Shown piece by piece: positions 60,569 through 64,000 of a DNA stretch of 64,000 bases. Below the pieces are notes generated by a model. The model was not told the DNA's origin. It ran no database searches and was given only the letters and a program-made list of their open reading frames with translations. Source of the DNA: Peromyscus leucopus (taxonomy: Eukaryota > Chordata > Mammalia > Rodentia > Cricetidae); assembly GCF_004664715.2 (NCBI RefSeq), contig NC_051065.1, positions 147,695,487 through 147,759,486 of the forward strand. Reading direction: 5' to 3'. A program made the position numbers and the translations under genes. Position 1 is the stretch's first letter; the number at the start of each line of letters is the position of its first letter.

Positions 60569-62918
60569 CTGGAAGGGAGGAAAGAGCATCAGGGTGTTTC
60601 CCACAGTGATGCTGGGAAAGAGAAAACAAGAGTAAACAAGCCTCAGGATGCGGTGGGAATTTGTGGAAAGCAGATTCAGGTGTGTACAAACCAACCGTTC
60701 TCCACCACCCATGTCTGACATGTCCCTGGAAACAGGGCCACCGCACTCAATATTCTCTTAGCCTGTTACTCAACTGTTCTCCCAGAACACATCCCAGAGG
60801 CTACTTCATTCTACTTCATACCTAGGGCTTGGTACCCAGGGACTGTCATTCCATGTGCTTATTTATTGCTTAAGGGTCTCTCATTGTCATGTTTTATTAA
60901 AGTTTTTTTCCATTTTACAACAGTTTTATTTTAGAGACTGGAAAACTACTTAAAATATCTAGATAATCCACTTATTTCTGTCATCTAGAACAAGTAACTT
61001 TCTATCCTGGACTCCTACCTGTCTCCTCTGAAGACTAAGAAGGACAGTAGCATCACTACCTGTTTCTCAAACAGAAATCAGGATAGAATGTGGGAACATA
61101 CTAAGATATTAGAGTTTTTAATAATTACATTAATACAACACACAACAATATCAGAATGTGGGTTTTTGATTTATGAGAAATAATCAGGTACAGTCTTGAC
61201 ATTAATTTTTATTATAACTATATTAATGAAAACTGGAGAGATAGCTCAGACATTAAGAGTGTTTGCTGCCTTTCCAGAAAGTGGGAGAGTTCTGTTCCCA
61301 GCACTCATATTGGCATGGTCATACCACCTGTAACCCCAGCTCCAGGGGATCCAACACCCTCTTATGAGCTCCATACGTACCCACATACACATGGCACACA
61401 CTCACAGAGAGACACACAAATAAAGATAAATTAAAACCTATTTTTAAATATATAGAGAGACGGGAAGCATAATAAAACCCACCATGGTGTAGCACTTTGG
61501 TTGGGTGCCCTGGGTACTTATCATCCTACACTCTTCAAACTCAGTTTCCTCACCTCCCCTGGAGTATCAGTGACATGTGTCTCACAGGACTCCTTGATGA
61601 GGACATGGGATAAAGTAACTCCATCCCCAGCACTCACACCAGGAGTGAGCTGTTTTAGTTTCATAACCAACAGCTGGAACACCCTAAAGTCTTCTCATGC
61701 TACAGAACTCAGGACTTCTCTAGGTAACTCTGGACTCACGTGGCACTTTCATTGTATGGTGTCTGATCAACCCAGCGCCACTGTCGGTGACCTGTATCTG
61801 AAAGCCCAATAAAATAAGCAGCTTTGGGATTCAGGATCTTGGTGATGAAATCCTAAGAGGAAAGAGAGATACAGCATTCAGCCTGGATGGAGTGATTCTT
61901 TTTCTGTTATAGAATTTTTATAAGATCTTTTAAAAATTATTTTAACTACACATCATTATAATGTTCAATACAATGCACCTATGGAAATACATAATAATCA
62001 AATCCTAGTTCATCTCTCTAGCCCATTAAATATATATATATATATATTTTAATATATAGATTAATACACAATAATTACACATTTTAGAGGTACACTGTGA
62101 TACTTTTACTGATTTTTTTTCTGGTCACACAGATGAGAAGACATAGAAAGGATCAAGGAATAGAAGGGCCACCCCCACCCCGGGAGTGCCATCTTCTCTG
62201 GGTGACCAGGACACAAAGTCATCACTCAGAGGCCTGATTTCCATGACACTGGAAACAATCTCTGTCCATGATCATAATGAATTCTGTTCTCAGACTCAGT
62301 CCCGTCTTTTCTTCCCCAGCACCATTCTTGAAAGTTGTGCATGAGAGAATTTAGCAGATTAAACCATTCTCCATTCATAACCTCAGATATTTCATTTCTG
62401 ATGGTTGGCTGTGACTCTCCTGATTTGATCTCCTTTCCCTAGTCAGCTCTGCGCCCTCCTCTGTTAGGCAGTGGGTACTACAGGAAGCATTAGTGTGAAA
62501 TCACAAACTGCTCTTTCAAGCAGAAACATTTCATCCTTCCCTCCACCCTCAGGCATTGCATTTCTGTTGCCATGGTTCCTTGTGGGTTGTTCAGCTTCAC
62601 TGAAGCTGGGACAAAGTGTAGAATGCCAAGGCTGAAGCATCCTTTCCAGCTTCCTGATGGAAAGTCTTCTGCCACATCAGCAACACCCATGTCAACAAAA
62701 CTCCCTCTTAATAAAAAGAGGCAGACAGCAGGCCAGGCCCAGGCCCCACTCTCTCCCAGGATGCACCTGCTCTTCCTGGCTGTGGATCACCATCAGATGA
62801 GCACCCATGCTGGAGCACTTCTCCTCACTCTCACTCCAAGATGCTGAGTCAGTCGCAGTGAAGTAGCAGTGGGAACTAAATGGCTTCCAATCCTTTGGGC
62901 AACAGCTCCAGACTTTGT
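60427..62918 (-). CDS. Clec4a/Clec4b-like: Copy C exons 4-6: lectin domain of a third Clec4 receptor (partial)
   Basis: Exons 62767-62918, 61740-61852 and 60427-60568 join in frame (phases 0 and 2) to a full C-type lectin domain ending QMKKIYL. Exon 4 opens [14 protein letters not shown], identical in style to mouse DCIR, and has an intact AATAAAG acceptor. All lectin cysteines are present. The sugar motif is EPS, the form typical of DCIR, with GWGWND. No stop or frameshift. Exons 1-3 are beyond the right edge, so tail and membrane segment are unknown and the inhibitory (Clec4a) or activating (Clec4b) type cannot be settled. The 3' UTR is about 370 nt to AATAAA at 60055. Confidence 0.88.
61234..61420 (+). 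repeat. B2-like SINE, intron 5 of copy C
   Basis: Counterpart of 21445-21636 without the LTR. Confidence 0.7.
61740..61852 (-). CDS. Clec4a/Clec4b-like: Copy C exon 5
   Basis: 113-nt exon, CCTCTTAG acceptor and GTGAGT donor. It encodes DFITKILNPKAAYFIGLSDT, WRWVD and TPYNES. Confidence 0.9.
62767..62918 (-). CDS. Clec4a/Clec4b-like: Copy C exon 4
   Basis: 152-nt exon, CCAATAAAG acceptor and GTGCAT donor. It encodes [14 protein letters not shown] through MVIHSQEEQ with four lectin cysteines. It keeps the two codons lost in copy B. Confidence 0.9.
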
Positions 62919-62979
62919 CTTTATTGGGAGGAAGGAAATGTAAGTACAAAGTACATAGTTTCAATATTTCATAATACAA

Positions 62980-64000
62980 AAATACACCCAGGGCTCAGAG
63001 GGAAGTAACTCATCATACCAAGGAACCAAAAAAAAAATCAAACTTAAAACAAAACAAAGCAAGAGGTAATAGATGCCAAGAAGCAAGGTAAACACCCCTT
63101 CAAGACTCTGGGAGCATCAAGGAAGACGGAGCAGAAATAATGTAAGAGCCAGAGGATAGAAAGGAGTGCTGTCCTCTGGACATGGCATGGTTGTTGCACA
63201 CTACAAACTCACAGTGGTGGTGAGCCACATGAAACCTAGCCCATCACCTCCCCTTCCTAGAGTGAAAGATTGCAGAACGAGGAAGTCGTGCTCTTCGGTG
63301 ATGTAGCCATGGATACATTGCTCTCACTCAAGTAACGAATCCCCAATCGTGCTCATGCAGGAAGTCCTCTTCCCAACCGTGCTCATGCAGGAAGTCCTCC
63401 CAACCGTGCTCATGCAGGAAGTCCTCCTCCCAACCATGCTCATGCAGGAAGTCCTCCCAACCATGCTCATGCAGGAAGTCCTCCCTAAATGCAGCGAGAC
63501 ACAGAAGTAAGAGGAAGGCTGATAAAGGGGAGGGCTAACAAGAGGATCATGGGGGGCTTTGATCAAAGAACATTATATTTGTATGAAAATGTGAAAGAAT
63601 ATTTTATGAAGAAGCAAGATAGCAAAGATGTTAGAATTTTCTGAGCAAGCTTTAAAGCCAACCATGATAAAAGCAGGATAACCCTCAGGGTGCAATAGTG
63701 GCATGCATACTTTGTAACCTTGTCACTAACGGCTCTCTAATTAGACATAAGACCCACTCAACAAGAGGAAAAGCACGCCTGGTACTACAGATCCAACCAA
63801 CTACCCAGGGCTAGTGAAGTCATAAATCTCAGAGACGAACCTACAACTACCATGTTATTAAACCTGCAGGATCCCTAACTACATCCTGACTCTTTGTCCT
63901 TACGCCACAGGTAAGTGCAGGCCTCACCTCTCATCAAGGAGACTTCTCTTTGCAACAGACAGAGACCATTACAGAAAAACCACAACCAATCAAAGTACAG
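62980..64000. other. Intron 3 of copy C, not collinear with unit 1
   Basis: Homology with unit 1 fades after about 62950 (23540 in unit 1). Apart from the tandem array at 63345-63484 nothing was identified. The last 120 bases look from memory like a dispersed rodent repeat, unconfirmed. Confidence 0.4.
63345..63484 (+). repeat. Short tandem array of a 24-30 bp unit, five copies
   Basis: Five copies of a unit built on CCAACCGTGCTCATGCAGGA plus AGTCCT, differing by small length changes (TCC/TCCTCC). Lies in the part of intron 3 of copy C that does not align with unit 1. Confidence 0.85.

Overview
This is mammalian, almost certainly rodent, DNA. It holds split exons with GT/AG sites, B1 and B2 SINEs, rodent-type L1, several LTR families and many CA repeats. 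The B1 form with an AGGAAAGGCGCAAAGC segment points from memory to a cricetid (hamster, vole or deer mouse). No bacterial genes, tRNA, rRNA or CRISPR array were seen.

The backbone is a tandem duplication. Unit 1 runs from about 246 to 27,376 and unit 2 from 27,377 to at least 62,950; they are collinear and roughly 5-8% different by eye. Both carry Clec4 C-type lectin receptor exons on the minus strand. Three copies are visible. Copy A is only exons 1-2 (1,960-3,285), with exon 1 broken and the rest left of the window. Copy B is a complete six-exon gene (exons at 37,153-37,267, 35,791-35,907, 25,844-25,945, 23,357-23,502, 22,370-22,482 and 20,653-20,794) with an uninterrupted 244-codon frame across the unit junction. 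Copy C is exons 4-6 (60,427-62,918), with exons 1-3 right of the window. The protein is a DCIR/DCAR-type (Clec4a/Clec4b) type II receptor. It has no ITIM, a lysine inside the membrane segment, and a full lectin domain with EPN (copy B) or EPS (copy C). This fits an adaptor-coupled activating receptor like DCAR.

Between the genes each unit carries the remains of a further Clec4 gene: a decayed exon 6 (10,996-11,145; 52,031-52,175) and a second copy (block beta, 14,930-16,880; 56,400-57,450) of the sequence lying just upstream of exon 1 (block alpha, 3,600-4,470; 37,550-38,400). In unit 1 block beta has grown into a roughly 43-copy, 22-bp minisatellite.

Mobile DNA tells the units apart. Unit 2 alone has a full-length 6.7-kb L1 in intron 2 of copy B (27,872-34,573), a young class II endogenous retrovirus lacking gag (40,247-47,056; LTRs differ at 4 of 424 bases), a solo LTR (48,436-48,929) and two L1 stubs. 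Unit 1 alone has a composite LTR in the copy B 3' UTR (19,661-20,455), another LTR fragment (21,637-22,035), a B1 (9,356-9,515), an L1 stub (11,383-11,575) and an IAP-like LTR at the left edge. Stretches not listed are intronic or intergenic DNA where nothing was recognised.
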